From positions 1 to 26,077 of the forward strand of contig CAAGPW010000063.1 of the NCBI GenBank assembly GCA_900771955.1: 26,077 bases of DNA, in the 5' to 3' direction. Under the pieces are notes generated by a model. That model did no database searches, was not told the origin of the DNA, and was given only the letters and a program-made list of their open reading frames with translations. The position numbers and the translations under genes were made by a program. The DNA is from Lachnospiraceae bacterium (GTDB lineage: Bacteria > Bacillota > Clostridia > Lachnospirales > Lachnospiraceae). Shown here piece after piece: positions 1 through 7,938 of the stretch. Numbering within the stretch: the first letter of the stretch is position 1; the number at the start of each line of letters is the position of its first letter.

Positions 1-1
1 A

Positions 2-74
<73 letters not shown>

Positions 75-108
75 CTGTAACGTACATCCTTGCGTCACAA
101 CATTGATG

Positions 109-137
109 ATTATACATGGTATGGAATCAAAAGTCAA
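109..137 (-). promoter_or_regulatory. Promoter of tRNA-Phe
   Basis: On the minus strand TTGACT (132-137) is followed after exactly 17 bp by TATAAT (109-114), with TG directly before the -10. This is a near-consensus housekeeping sigma promoter about 35 nt upstream of the tRNA 5' end. Confidence 0.85.
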
Positions 138-156
138 TACCTATAAAGAAATTTTT

Positions 157-494
157 TTAATCAAACACACAATTTTCAAAAGTGACATTCTGGTTTTCTT
201 CACCATTGACATCATTCAAAAAATCCGATACTGATTCTCTGTAAATTTGCAGTTTGCAAATACTGCATCATATGTCTGGGAAAGCGTAACAAGTCTGTAG
301 GAGCATTCATAGATGTCCGTATCTGTCACGGCAAGTCCCCAAACGTTATGGCTCTCCACTCCATATGTATCGCTTCCGGTGCAATAACCCGGTTCCACCT
401 CATGACCGCAGATGATTCCGCGCAAAACAACATTGTCACACTCTTCAAAGGCAAGAACCGGATAGGAATCCCAGTCATAGGTTCCGGACTTACG
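157..494 (-). pseudogene. Frameshifted 3' remnant of a right-handed beta-helix surface protein
   Basis: The minus strand reads as short, repeating beta-helix rungs in two successive frames. The first frame (from about 494) has rungs such as YPVLAFEECDNVVLRGI, then a GHEVEPGYCTG turn and the rungs TDTDIYECSYRLVTL and AVFANCKFTENQ, ending at a TGA (216-218). Shifting frame at the T6 run near 220-226 continues with ENQNVTFENCVFD and a TAA at 157-159. Both frames carry the N-x-x-F-x-N/D-C rung pattern, so this is one gene broken by a frameshift. The 5' part is missing: an in-frame stop lies at 495-497 and no start codon with an RBS is visible. Family members of this kind, as I recall them from Lachnospiraceae, are secreted lipoproteins. 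The remnant fits the surface-protein array next to it. Confidence 0.6.
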
Positions 495-589
495 TTAGCT
501 TTGCTATGCCATAAATTCTCAATCTTTTCAATTTACAGAAACTAACTGCTTCAATTTCTGTTTTTAATTTTCCAATAATCACTCTGAAT

Positions 590-682
590 CTACAATTTTT
601 CCTGATATTCTTTGTCATGGAGTTTTACCAGATCATAATGTCCATCCTGATATTTTAAGCCGCTCAGAATATCATCAGGTAT
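590..682 (-). pseudogene. Orphan C-terminal gene tail, family unknown
   Basis: An open minus-strand frame of about 30 codons without a start ends at TAG (590-592). It reads IPDDILSGLKYQDG and later LVKLHDKEYQEKL. The composition looks like a real protein C-terminus rather than chance, and it lies between the beta-helix remnant and the next lipoprotein gene. It is probably the tail of a decayed gene. The rest of 495-712 is AT-rich with scattered stops and shows nothing else I can support. Confidence 0.35.
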
Positions 683-712
683 TCAATTAATATAATCTTC
701 CTCTTTCAGGGT

Positions 713-1876
713 TTATCCATAACTGAGTGTTAATATAATTGAGGTTATATCATACGGCATGAACGGCGGTGTATACCCGGTTTCTGATTCGTAAACATAA
801 AGCTCCTCCCCGGATGGGGAAATCAGAACCGGACAGGCACCCCCTGATGTGTTGCCCGCGCCAGTACATAATTCCATGCGCAGGTAATCCCCCTCCATGC
901 GCCACACCCCGCTGAAAAACAAGGTATATTCCTCATTATCCTCAAACCGGTGATAAAGCCTTGCAAGGCCAGCAAAATCAGGATCACAGTCTCCATAATG
1001 CAGCTCCAGCGTCCAATCTTCACACACCCATGTCGTATCCGCAAGTCCCTCATTCGTCGGTGGCAGCCACCAGTCATCTCCCGGCGGATCCGCAGTGTCA
1101 TTCCCTGCACTCATAAGCTCATTTAAGCGGTTCAAATCCATAAGCTGTACCTGCTCATCGTATCCAGCCGGCAGAATCATTGAGCCATAATCACTTACCT
1201 GCGGATACCAGTATGTCTGTGCTCCATTTCCTGCAATCATATTAATCTCAACATCCGGCTCCTCACGGAATTCCTCAAAAAAAGCATACACCAGTACCGG
1301 TTCTGCATTCTCACTTCGATAAAGCACTTCATCCGTCTGTGGCTGGCTGCCATCCGGTGTAGAAACCCAGATCACATGATTCACCGCCAATGAAGTTTTT
1401 TCATCCCGCGGCACAATACAAAACAGATTGCCGTAGCCGGCTCCCAAAATACGATCTTCCGGGATTTCTGCCAGAAAGGGCAGCTCGGCAAGCAGAGCAG
1501 AATTATTTTTCTGTATCCAATCCGGAATAGTGGACTTATCATTTTCTTCACGATATCCCAGATATGCGACAGCACCGGCCAGCTGATCTTCCTCCATCAT
1601 CCGGTTCCGCAGCTCCCAGACCGTCCATCCGGTCTGATTTTCGCCTGTCAGTGTTTCGTCTGTCTCTATCTCCTCGGAAATTTCCTCTTCCGCCTCTGCG
1701 TTCTTTCCATCGTCCGTGTCCTCTTCTGTATCCGCTTCTTTCATCTGCTCTTCAGCGGGAGCTGACGGCAGTACACCTGTCTCCTGTCTCCTTCCCTTTC
1801 CACAGGCAGTCATTCCGGTCAGTATGAGAAGAAGCAAAGCCCACACCATATAACGTCGAAATCCAATTTTATGCAT
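713..1876 (-). CDS. Secreted lipoprotein of unknown function, paralogous core with 5700-7214
   Basis: Probable membrane-anchored lipoprotein of 387 residues. The start at 1876 is chosen because it follows AAGGGAG and opens directly into a signal peptide (RRYMVWALLLLILTG) ending in lipobox MTAC; an upstream GTG at 1930 would add 18 unusual residues. After an acidic low-complexity linker rich in E and D comes a core with the pattern LAELPFLAEIPEDR, FCIVPRDEKTSLAVN and EVLYRSENAEPVL. The same pattern occurs in the 504-residue lipoprotein at 5700-7214. The C-terminal ~110 residues (DTTWVCEDWTLELHYG onward) are strand-rich and lipocalin-like in appearance; this is only an impression. It follows the 341-residue lipoprotein gene by 61 bp and is probably co-transcribed with it. 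No enzymatic motif is recognised. Confidence 0.85.
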   Translation of the reverse strand: MHKIGFRRYMVWALLLLILTGMTACGKGRRQETGVLPSAPAEEQMKEADTEEDTDDGKNAEAEEEISEEIETDETLTGENQTGWTVWELRNRMMEEDQLAGAVAYLGYREENDKSTIPDWIQKNNSALLAELPFLAEIPEDRILGAGYGNLFCIVPRDEKTSLAVNHVIWVSTPDGSQPQTDEVLYRSENAEPVLVYAFFEEFREEPDVEINMIAGNGAQTYWYPQVSDYGSMILPAGYDEQVQLMDLNRLNELMSAGNDTADPPGDDWWLPPTNEGLADTTWVCEDWTLELHYGDCDPDFAGLARLYHRFEDNEEYTLFFSGVWRMEGDYLRMELCTGAGNTSGGACPVLISPSGEELYVYESETGYTPPFMPYDITSIILTLSYG

Positions 1877-1937
1877 ATTATGTTTCTCTCCCTTCGTAAT
1901 CATCCGGTACATGCTCTTCTTTTCGTACACCGGATTG

Positions 1938-2963
1938 TCACTCTCCGTCTGCCTGCTCTAAAAGCTGACCGTTAAGCTCCTCAAAATATTCCCGGAGCTG
2001 ATTCATCGTCCGTGCATCCGGCTGAACTGTCATCTGCTTACCATCCGAATAATACAGCGTTGCATGCCTTTTGGACTTGTAGGATGATCCGGCAGGAAAT
2101 GTACTGAAATCCACCGACTGCAGCATCTCCCTGACCGGCTCCCAGTATTCCTTCGTAAGTGTGAATCCGACATGCTTTTCTCCGTTTTCCCCCATATAAT
2201 ATGCATGGTATATCCATCGGTTCTCCTCATTCACATCACGATTGAACTGATAGGAAAAGCGATTCCTCTTCGTTCCCCACAATCCCTGCTGTCCGAAGAA
2301 AATCCCGTCAATGACCGGTGCCTCATAATACACAATTTCCGCACCCGTAGGGTGAACGATTTCCTCCATAATCTGCATTACGGTCCCAAAACGACGGTCA
2401 TTGGGAATCCTGTACTGTTTACGGTATTCCTCTCCGTCATCCCCCATAAAGGTCAGATAAAAGGTCTGGATATTCGGTCCGTCCGTCACCCCGGTTTCCG
2501 GCATCCGGTCTGCCAGACTGTCCTGCCATGGCTTTACCTCCACAAGCAATGGTTCAATGGCTCTTACCGCATCCTCAAGCTGCTCCCATTGCTCCGGTGA
2601 GACCGGCTGATTTTCCACGGTCCGGTAATCCTCAAAATATTCCTCTTCCGGGTTTCCCGGATCATCCTCTCCCCGGGAAAAATATCTGGCGCTCACAACC
2701 CTGTCCTTTCGGATATCCATGGAAAGATCTGCTCCGTACAGCATTCCGTTCACGTTATGATAGTCTACCTCTACCAGTCCGGCCTGTTCATGTTCCTGCT
2801 CCGGATTGTTCTTCTGCTGCAAATCCCTTTCCTCTGTGCCCATCGTTTCCCTCTCTCCGTTTTCAGGAAGTCTGCTGATTTCTCCTCTGGTCGAACAGCC
2901 TCCTGTCAACACACACACAAGTCCCAAAACCCATAGCATGCTTCCATAACGCTTCATCCTCAT
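1938..2963 (-). CDS. Secreted lipoprotein, unknown function
   Basis: 341-residue lipoprotein. The signal peptide MLWVLGLVCVLTGGC ends in lipobox LTGGC, followed by a charged, Q/E-rich linker (residues ~30-65). The rest is soluble and mixed alpha/beta, with segments such as EEYRKQYRIPNDRRFGTVMQ and a late EYWEPVREMLQSVDFSTFPAG. No catalytic motif or named family is recognised. The start has a strong GGAGGAAGCTC Shine-Dalgarno. It lies 47 bp after the 686-residue lipoprotein gene on the same strand, so an operon 5071-3011, 2963-1938, 1876-713 is likely. The extracytoplasmic location is inferred from the lipobox. Confidence 0.88.
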   Translation of the reverse strand: MRMKRYGSMLWVLGLVCVLTGGCSTRGEISRLPENGERETMGTEERDLQQKNNPEQEHEQAGLVEVDYHNVNGMLYGADLSMDIRKDRVVSARYFSRGEDDPGNPEEEYFEDYRTVENQPVSPEQWEQLEDAVRAIEPLLVEVKPWQDSLADRMPETGVTDGPNIQTFYLTFMGDDGEEYRKQYRIPNDRRFGTVMQIMEEIVHPTGAEIVYYEAPVIDGIFFGQQGLWGTKRNRFSYQFNRDVNEENRWIYHAYYMGENGEKHVGFTLTKEYWEPVREMLQSVDFSTFPAGSSYKSKRHATLYYSDGKQMTVQPDARTMNQLREYFEELNGQLLEQADGE

Positions 2964-3010
2964 GAGCTTCCTCCTTTTCCATTACGATGCCCCGGATTCC
3001 CTGTCCAGGA

Positions 3011-5071
3011 TCAATTAATCCGATTTTTCAGCGGAATCTTCCATTCCAGCTCCTCATAAGGAATTCGTATACTCGGCATTCCTGACGCATACGCGGCCAC
3101 CTCATATTCGTAGAAATAATAGACCAGTCCGGTTTCATCCAGATAGCAGTCACCAAGGTAAAATCCGTTCCCTTCATAACATCCGGCATATTCCCGGATA
3201 TAATCCAGATCCAGCTCACTATCCGGCCCCGGATATTCCCTTTCAAATCGTTCTGCCACCAGATTATGGAACTCCTCCTCGGAGGTTGCAAGCAGATCGT
3301 GAACACTGATCTCCTCTCCGGTCCTTCTGTCAAACAGCAGAAAATCCTGATATTGTAATCCATGTGCCGCCCCACTCCAGTAATCATATCCGGTCTGTAA
3401 AAAACCGATATAATCATCGTCCAGATACGATACCCTCATATAACGGACTCTCGTATTCGGGCTGTTCACATAGGTATGGTAATCGCACTCTTCCCCCTGA
3501 TAGGTATCCACAAATATCTCTTCTCCGCTCTCTCTCCACATGGTAAGCTGTTCTTCGATCCGTGCATCCCCCGGCATTGTACCATCCATCTCAAAACCCT
3601 CTGAATAATACTCACCGATGATTCTTCTGCATCTATCACACCTGACCAGATGGTCAAGCACGGTATATTCTCCGACATCCCTTAAACCGCTTTCCTTCAG
3701 CAGACCACAGATTTCAAAGGTTTCCGCTCCCTGCAGAAACGGATAGTGCACCAGATTCAGCTCATCTCCTTCACAATCCGCAAAGTACAGTTCTCCCTGA
3801 TCAAACACCGCAAAGCTGTTTTCCACAGTCTCGCAGCTTCCATGGAACTTTGAGCTTTTCTCCACGGTAAACAGGAGACGCCCGGCCGCTCCCTCTTTCA
3901 TTTCATCAAAGGGAAGATAGCAGATATCCATCTGCTCCGGTGAAACCGTGTAATCCATGTCATATTCATAATAATAGACTCCGGTTGCATCCGCTCCTAA
4001 CAGCTGATATACGTTTTCGCTTACCTCATACTGTTCCCCGGTCTGCATATTACGGTACAGCACCGTTGCGGTTCCGGTATAATCATCCGTTTCGACATTA
4101 TAACCGTAGTCGTAGGAATGATACAGCATATGCTCTCCGTCATAATAATCCAGCGTATATCCCTTCTCCAGCAGCGGCTGTATTTCTCCCGTCTGCAGAT
4201 TAAAGGTTACGATAGAATAGTCATCACGGTTCATTAAAAGACAGGTTTCCGTCCACTGCTGCTGCCATGGGAGATAAATGTTGCCTGATACGCCTGCCAT
4301 ATACGGATCTCCGTATTCCTTTGGTATTCCCCTGTATGGATCCTTATCATCTCCCGTAACCCTCTGTCCCGGATCTCCGTCCGGTGTAAGCTCAAAGATC
4401 TCGGTTCCGTCCCGGTAGCTTCCGTATGCTTCATCTCCATCCGGAGTATCCCAGTCTCCCCAGACCGGAATATAGATCCGGTCCTCCACAATATAAAGAT
4501 CCCTTACATGCATCCCCTCGGTCAGCGGGATACGCAGCAGCTTCTTTTCTCCGGTTTTCTTATGAATCTTCCAAATCAGGCAAAACGGCTGCTCATCCTC
4601 TGTATCTGTCCTGTTTTCTGTGCCAAGACAATACAGGAAATCTCCATACAGCGTCAGTGCATGATCCCATCCAAAGAAGGGAGGCGACGTTTCATCTCCG
4701 GTTTTCTCTTCCAGCCGGGTAAGCAGCTGCATAGCATTGGTCTTTCGGTCAATCGCATAGACATTTCCTCTCTCCGTCATATAGACGTGGCTGGAATCCG
4801 CCGTATAATAGCCGTTATAAAAAAGATACGGATTCGCTATCCCGCGCTCCTTTGTTTCCTGCGGCATTGGCACTGCTCCTGCTCCCGTATCACCTCCACC
4901 TGCATTACCTTCACCTGTATCATTCTGCTCCGGTTCCGTGAAAACACTGCCGTTTCCTTCTGCTTCCTCACGGTCACCGCCCGGGATTTTCGCAATCTGA
5001 ACCATCGTGGAACAACCGCACAGACTAAGTGCAAGCAGTCCGGCTATTCCTGTCCGGATAAGTTTCTTCAT
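3011..5071 (-). CDS. Lipoprotein with propeller-like N-terminal half and DUF3298/RsiV-like C-terminal domain
   Basis: 686-residue lipoprotein with signal peptide and lipobox SLCGC. Residues ~75-450 repeat short strand units that resemble a beta-propeller (DUF5050-like in appearance), for example VYAIDRKTNAMQLL, IWKIHKKTGEKKLL and TFNLQTGEIQPLL. The last ~200 residues match the DUF3298 pattern known from RsiV and PdaC: WSGAAHGLQYQDFLLFD, then RRTGEEISVHDLL, then YYFYEYEVAAYASG and IRIPYEEL. In RsiV that domain binds lysozyme; whether this one does is unknown. A CDRC pair lies between the halves. The RBS AGGGAGGAAGAGG is strong. Upstream there is only a gene tail and the IS remnant, so the original promoter may have been lost or replaced. 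Confidence 0.87.
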   Translation of the reverse strand: MKKLIRTGIAGLLALSLCGCSTMVQIAKIPGGDREEAEGNGSVFTEPEQNDTGEGNAGGGDTGAGAVPMPQETKERGIANPYLFYNGYYTADSSHVYMTERGNVYAIDRKTNAMQLLTRLEEKTGDETSPPFFGWDHALTLYGDFLYCLGTENRTDTEDEQPFCLIWKIHKKTGEKKLLRIPLTEGMHVRDLYIVEDRIYIPVWGDWDTPDGDEAYGSYRDGTEIFELTPDGDPGQRVTGDDKDPYRGIPKEYGDPYMAGVSGNIYLPWQQQWTETCLLMNRDDYSIVTFNLQTGEIQPLLEKGYTLDYYDGEHMLYHSYDYGYNVETDDYTGTATVLYRNMQTGEQYEVSENVYQLLGADATGVYYYEYDMDYTVSPEQMDICYLPFDEMKEGAAGRLLFTVEKSSKFHGSCETVENSFAVFDQGELYFADCEGDELNLVHYPFLQGAETFEICGLLKESGLRDVGEYTVLDHLVRCDRCRRIIGEYYSEGFEMDGTMPGDARIEEQLTMWRESGEEIFVDTYQGEECDYHTYVNSPNTRVRYMRVSYLDDDYIGFLQTGYDYWSGAAHGLQYQDFLLFDRRTGEEISVHDLLATSEEEFHNLVAERFEREYPGPDSELDLDYIREYAGCYEGNGFYLGDCYLDETGLVYYFYEYEVAAYASGMPSIRIPYEELEWKIPLKNRIN

Positions 5072-5114
5072 CCTCTTCCTCCCTTCATAACCATCCTGTT
5101 AATCTGCCGCCTTC

Positions 5115-5183
5115 TTAACCGACACTGATCTCCAGCTCTCTCAGATCTCCTTTGGCGCCAAACAGATCATAACCGTTAAGTAA
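5115..5183 (-). pseudogene. Orphan C-terminal tail cut off next to the IS remnant
   Basis: Immediately upstream of the 686-residue lipoprotein gene the minus strand carries 22 codons, LLNGYDLFGAKGDLRELEIS and two more residues, ending in TAA (5115-5117). The frame runs into a stop exactly where recognisable IS1380 sequence begins. This looks like the 3' end of another gene of the array that was removed by the insertion or a later deletion. The parent family is not recognised. Confidence 0.45.
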
Positions 5184-5675
5184 CTAAAACTTGGCATTGA
5201 ACAGCTTTTAAACCGTTCATTTAAGACCAATGATCCGATTTTTAAGGCTGTACTTGAAAAGTCTGCGTTAGCATCTCAACCAACGGTATCAGGATTTTAT
5301 AACCGCATGGACGAAGACACTTTAATTCAGTTTCTGAAAATCAGTCGGATACTCAGAAAAAGGATCTACAGCATCCAGATGCCTCAGGCAGTGATTCTGG
5401 ATCTTGATTCCACTCTTCTTGAAGCATACGGCAGACAGGATTCAGCACATGCTCTTGCCTATAACATATTTAATTGGTTCAGACGATTGGTGTTATCAGC
5501 AAAAATGCGGAAACATCGCATTGATACCGTCCGTTTAAAACTGCTGAAGATTGCTGCAAAAGTAGTTCATTCAGCAAGATATGTCACATTCAAGCTGTGT
5601 AGCAGTTGCCCATACAAAGAAGAATTCTATGATACCCTTTCTACGATAAGCAAGCTGAATGTACAGCTGGAATAG
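5184..5675 (+). pseudogene. IS1380-family transposase remnant, internally deleted
   Basis: A plus-strand frame without its own proper start reads as three collinear blocks of an IS1380 transposase. They are a short N-terminal piece (KLGIEQLLNRSFKTND), a middle piece (PIFKAVLEKSALASQPTVSG to VILDLDSTLLEAYGRQ, with the catalytic DLDST region) and the C-terminal piece (AYNIFNWFRRLVL, MRKHRIDTVRLKLLKIAAK, CSSCPYKEEF). About 160 codons remain of a family usually 400-450 residues long. Two internal deletions, at roughly FKTND|PIFK and YGRQ|AYN, both keep the frame. It cannot encode an active transposase. No terminal inverted repeats are evident by eye. It separates two lipoprotein genes and ends about 25 bp from the stop of the 504-residue one. 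Confidence 0.8.
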
Positions 5676-5699
5676 CAACTGTTAACAAACCTTGACAGC

Positions 5700-7214
5700 C
5701 TAATAGGAATCCCATTCAAAGGTGTACGCCGTATGTTCCAGTCCGTCATAAAGCGCTCTTCCGTCCTCATGAACAATATCCATATGTGTCTCATCTACCA
5801 GTTGTATCGAATAAACTCCCCAAAATTCATCCGCCGGGTCATCCACATTGGTCATGGAAAAGGTAACGCGCATCACCCCATCTTTTTCTGCCTCGTCATC
5901 AACACTCCACGTTCCCACATACGCGGCAAGGAGCTCACCGTTTCCATATCCGTAGCTATAGGACATATGGTATCCGGGACGCTGGAAATTCAGAATCATG
6001 GAAATCTCACTGCCATCCTCTGTGATTGCCGACCACCATCCGAAAAACGGCTGACTGTTATAATCGGTCATATCGCAGACACCGGGTGAATACCAAGGGG
6101 TATTCATGCTTCCATCGTACAAAGACAGGGAAGGGTTCCAATCCAGTACCTGTCCGTCACTGTCCACAATGACTACCTGCGTTCCGGGCATGGCATCACT
6201 GGGATTGGCGCGCAGCAATATCGGCTCTCCGCTCTCGCTGCGATAAAGAACCTGCCCGGTTTCCCCATAATATCCGTTACTCTCGTTCATAATCCATTCG
6301 TTTACCGCTACAGAAGCCGTCGGGTCTGCGGAGATAATACAGTAAATTTCCGTGCCCCCGTCCGGTTCTTCCACATAATTCTCTCTTGGTATTTCCGCCA
6401 GAAAAGGATAATCCGACAAATCATTTTCTGTCAGATAAGAATCAATGTCCGTGGCATATCCAAGAAACATGGCAGCACATATATCGCCATTTGCGGCAGC
6501 AATATCGCGAATGGCGTCTATGGACAGACCTTCCGCAGATGCCGTGTTCTGCTCCAGCGGCTCTGTTTCTATCAGAAGCAGTCTGCCAAAAAGATTCTGG
6601 ATAATCTCTTCCATTCCGTCATAGGCATCCGACCATACATAAACCGCATAGACATAGGTATATCCTTTTGCTTCCGTCACAAAGACATTCCAATAGCTTG
6701 TGTCCTCTACCTGACCTACCGAAAATTTTACAACATAAACCGGATACCCGATATTTTCACTATAGGTATCATTCTTTTCAACAGTAACATTTTCTGCCTC
6801 GTAAAGGGACTGACCTGTGGCCGCACGCAAGGCGTAATCCTCTGACGACTCGCCATCCTCTCTGGTACTGGCATAGGAACAGTTGATCACACTGACAAAG
6901 CCGTCCTCCGTCATGTCTTCGTAATAATAACTGGCATCCGGATGATTGATGCTTTGAACAATGGTCATATTGGTAAAGGGAAGTGCGCCGCCGGTAAGAA
7001 CCGCAGGGTTCATCATTTCCACCGCATCCTCCTGCTGCGCTTCATCCTCCTTCACAACACCTGTTTCCCCCTGTATTTCCGTTTCCTGAGTTGTTTTTGT
7101 GGCTTCCTCCTGCACACTTCCTGTTGCAGAGGGAAAGCTCTCTTCGGTGTTGCCACAGCCTGTCATGCAAAAAATACCGGCAAATACCACCATCATTTCC
7201 CGAATCTTTTTCAT
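5700..7214 (-). CDS. Secreted lipoprotein with the same core domain as 713-1876 plus an extra N-terminal domain
   Basis: 504-residue lipoprotein. The ATG at 7214 is preferred because GGAGGAG lies 5 nt before it; an ATG at 7232 overlaps the stop of the upstream gene (TAATG) but has no such site. The signal peptide ends in MTGC. Residues ~65-215 form a first domain (VSVINCSYASTRE, YPVYVVKFSVGQVEDTSYW). Then comes the core shared with the 387-residue lipoprotein: SDYPFLAEIPRENY, IYCIISADPTASVAVNEW, GQVLYRSESGEPILL. A strand-rich C-terminal domain (GTWSVDDEAE, VYSIQLVDETH) follows. Translation is probably coupled to the DUF6935 gene. Function is unknown. Confidence 0.88.
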   Translation of the reverse strand: MKKIREMMVVFAGIFCMTGCGNTEESFPSATGSVQEEATKTTQETEIQGETGVVKEDEAQQEDAVEMMNPAVLTGGALPFTNMTIVQSINHPDASYYYEDMTEDGFVSVINCSYASTREDGESSEDYALRAATGQSLYEAENVTVEKNDTYSENIGYPVYVVKFSVGQVEDTSYWNVFVTEAKGYTYVYAVYVWSDAYDGMEEIIQNLFGRLLLIETEPLEQNTASAEGLSIDAIRDIAAANGDICAAMFLGYATDIDSYLTENDLSDYPFLAEIPRENYVEEPDGGTEIYCIISADPTASVAVNEWIMNESNGYYGETGQVLYRSESGEPILLRANPSDAMPGTQVVIVDSDGQVLDWNPSLSLYDGSMNTPWYSPGVCDMTDYNSQPFFGWWSAITEDGSEISMILNFQRPGYHMSYSYGYGNGELLAAYVGTWSVDDEAEKDGVMRVTFSMTNVDDPADEFWGVYSIQLVDETHMDIVHEDGRALYDGLEHTAYTFEWDSY

Positions 7215-7231
7215 ACTCTCCTCCGTTTTCA

Positions 7232-7738
7232 TTACGCCCAGGGATCCTCAGCTTTAGGCTGCCGTATTGCGGTCAGCAGATATTGTTCCCACAAAAACCA
7301 TCTGCCGTCTCCCTTTTGGCGCAGCTTCACAGGACGAGGACTGTCCGCGCCTCCGCAAGGAATAAAGAGTTTCTTATATCCCTCCTCCGCATCGGAAGTC
7401 TGATTGCTCTCAATTACGATTCGGAAGGGTTCATCGGGTTTGTAATTGTTATCCGCTGTCGCACCCAAGAAATAGGAAAACGGCAGATAGGTTTTTCCTC
7501 CCCGGAACCGGTCATCCAAAAAGGATATTTCCTGCCCATTGAGCGGTCTTGGTCCGCGCAGCCAGTTCAGCATCTCCAACCCGGCTTTTTTATCCGCGCT
7601 GTAGGTGCAGAGTGCACATACCGCCAATGCTGCCGTCTTAAACGGACTGTCCAGACCCGCTTCCGGCAAAGCCTGCATTTCTTCCAGATTTTTGGGCAAC
7701 GATGCAAAGGTAAATTCTTCTCTGTCAACAGTATTCAT
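7232..7738 (-). CDS. DUF6935 domain protein
   Basis: 168-residue soluble protein. The start at 7738 is chosen for AAAGGAG 8 nt upstream; a longer open frame to 7867 lacks support and would run through the promoter region. The sequence matches what I recall of DUF6935: FASLPKNLEEMQALPEAGL, then PFKTAALAVCALC, LNWLRGPRPLNGQE, PFSYFLGATADNNY, and the C-terminal AEDPWA. No signal peptide is visible, so it is probably cytoplasmic, unlike its downstream neighbours. Its stop overlaps an ATG of the next lipoprotein gene. The biochemical role of the family is not known to me. Confidence 0.8.
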   Translation of the reverse strand: MNTVDREEFTFASLPKNLEEMQALPEAGLDSPFKTAALAVCALCTYSADKKAGLEMLNWLRGPRPLNGQEISFLDDRFRGGKTYLPFSYFLGATADNNYKPDEPFRIVIESNQTSDAEEGYKKLFIPCGGADSPRPVKLRQKGDGRWFLWEQYLLTAIRQPKAEDPWA

Positions 7739-7892
7739 AGTGTTCTCCTTTATTATAAGTTTAGTTTCGCGGTTATGTAGCTGCATATCTGCCCCTCTCA
7801 TCCGCTGGCTATAATATATCAGGGAGAACCTTAAAAATATATACTCACCATTTGTATTTTGGAGCATCTCCCCTCAAATACGAATGGCTGGT

Positions 7893-7935
7893 ATACAATA
7901 TATAGATGTATGTAATGTGCTCATACAATATATAG
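7893..7935 (-). promoter_or_regulatory. Tandem 13-bp direct repeats upstream of the DUF6935 gene, possible promoter/operator
   Basis: ATACAATATATAG occurs twice on the plus strand, at 7893-7905 and 7923-7935, exactly 30 bp apart (about three helical turns). On the minus strand they contain TTGTAT (plus positions 7923-7928) and, 18 bp further, TATATA (7899-7904), which could be -35 and -10 elements. The site sits between the stop of the membrane LuxR regulator and the DUF6935-lipoprotein unit. It is a candidate target of that regulator, but this is inference. Confidence 0.4.
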
Positions 7936-7938
7936 TTT

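Noticed and set aside
497..620. 41-codon minus-strand frame beginning MTKNIRKN
   Set aside because: It overlaps the better coding-like tail at 590-682 in another frame, has no RBS, and sits in AT-rich decayed sequence.
4508..5128. 206-codon plus-strand open frame
   Set aside because: It lies wholly opposite the well-supported lipoprotein gene, has no RBS or domain, and its composition is that of an antisense shadow.
7091..7780. 229-codon plus-strand open frame
   Set aside because: It is antisense to the DUF6935 and lipoprotein genes and lacks any family pattern.
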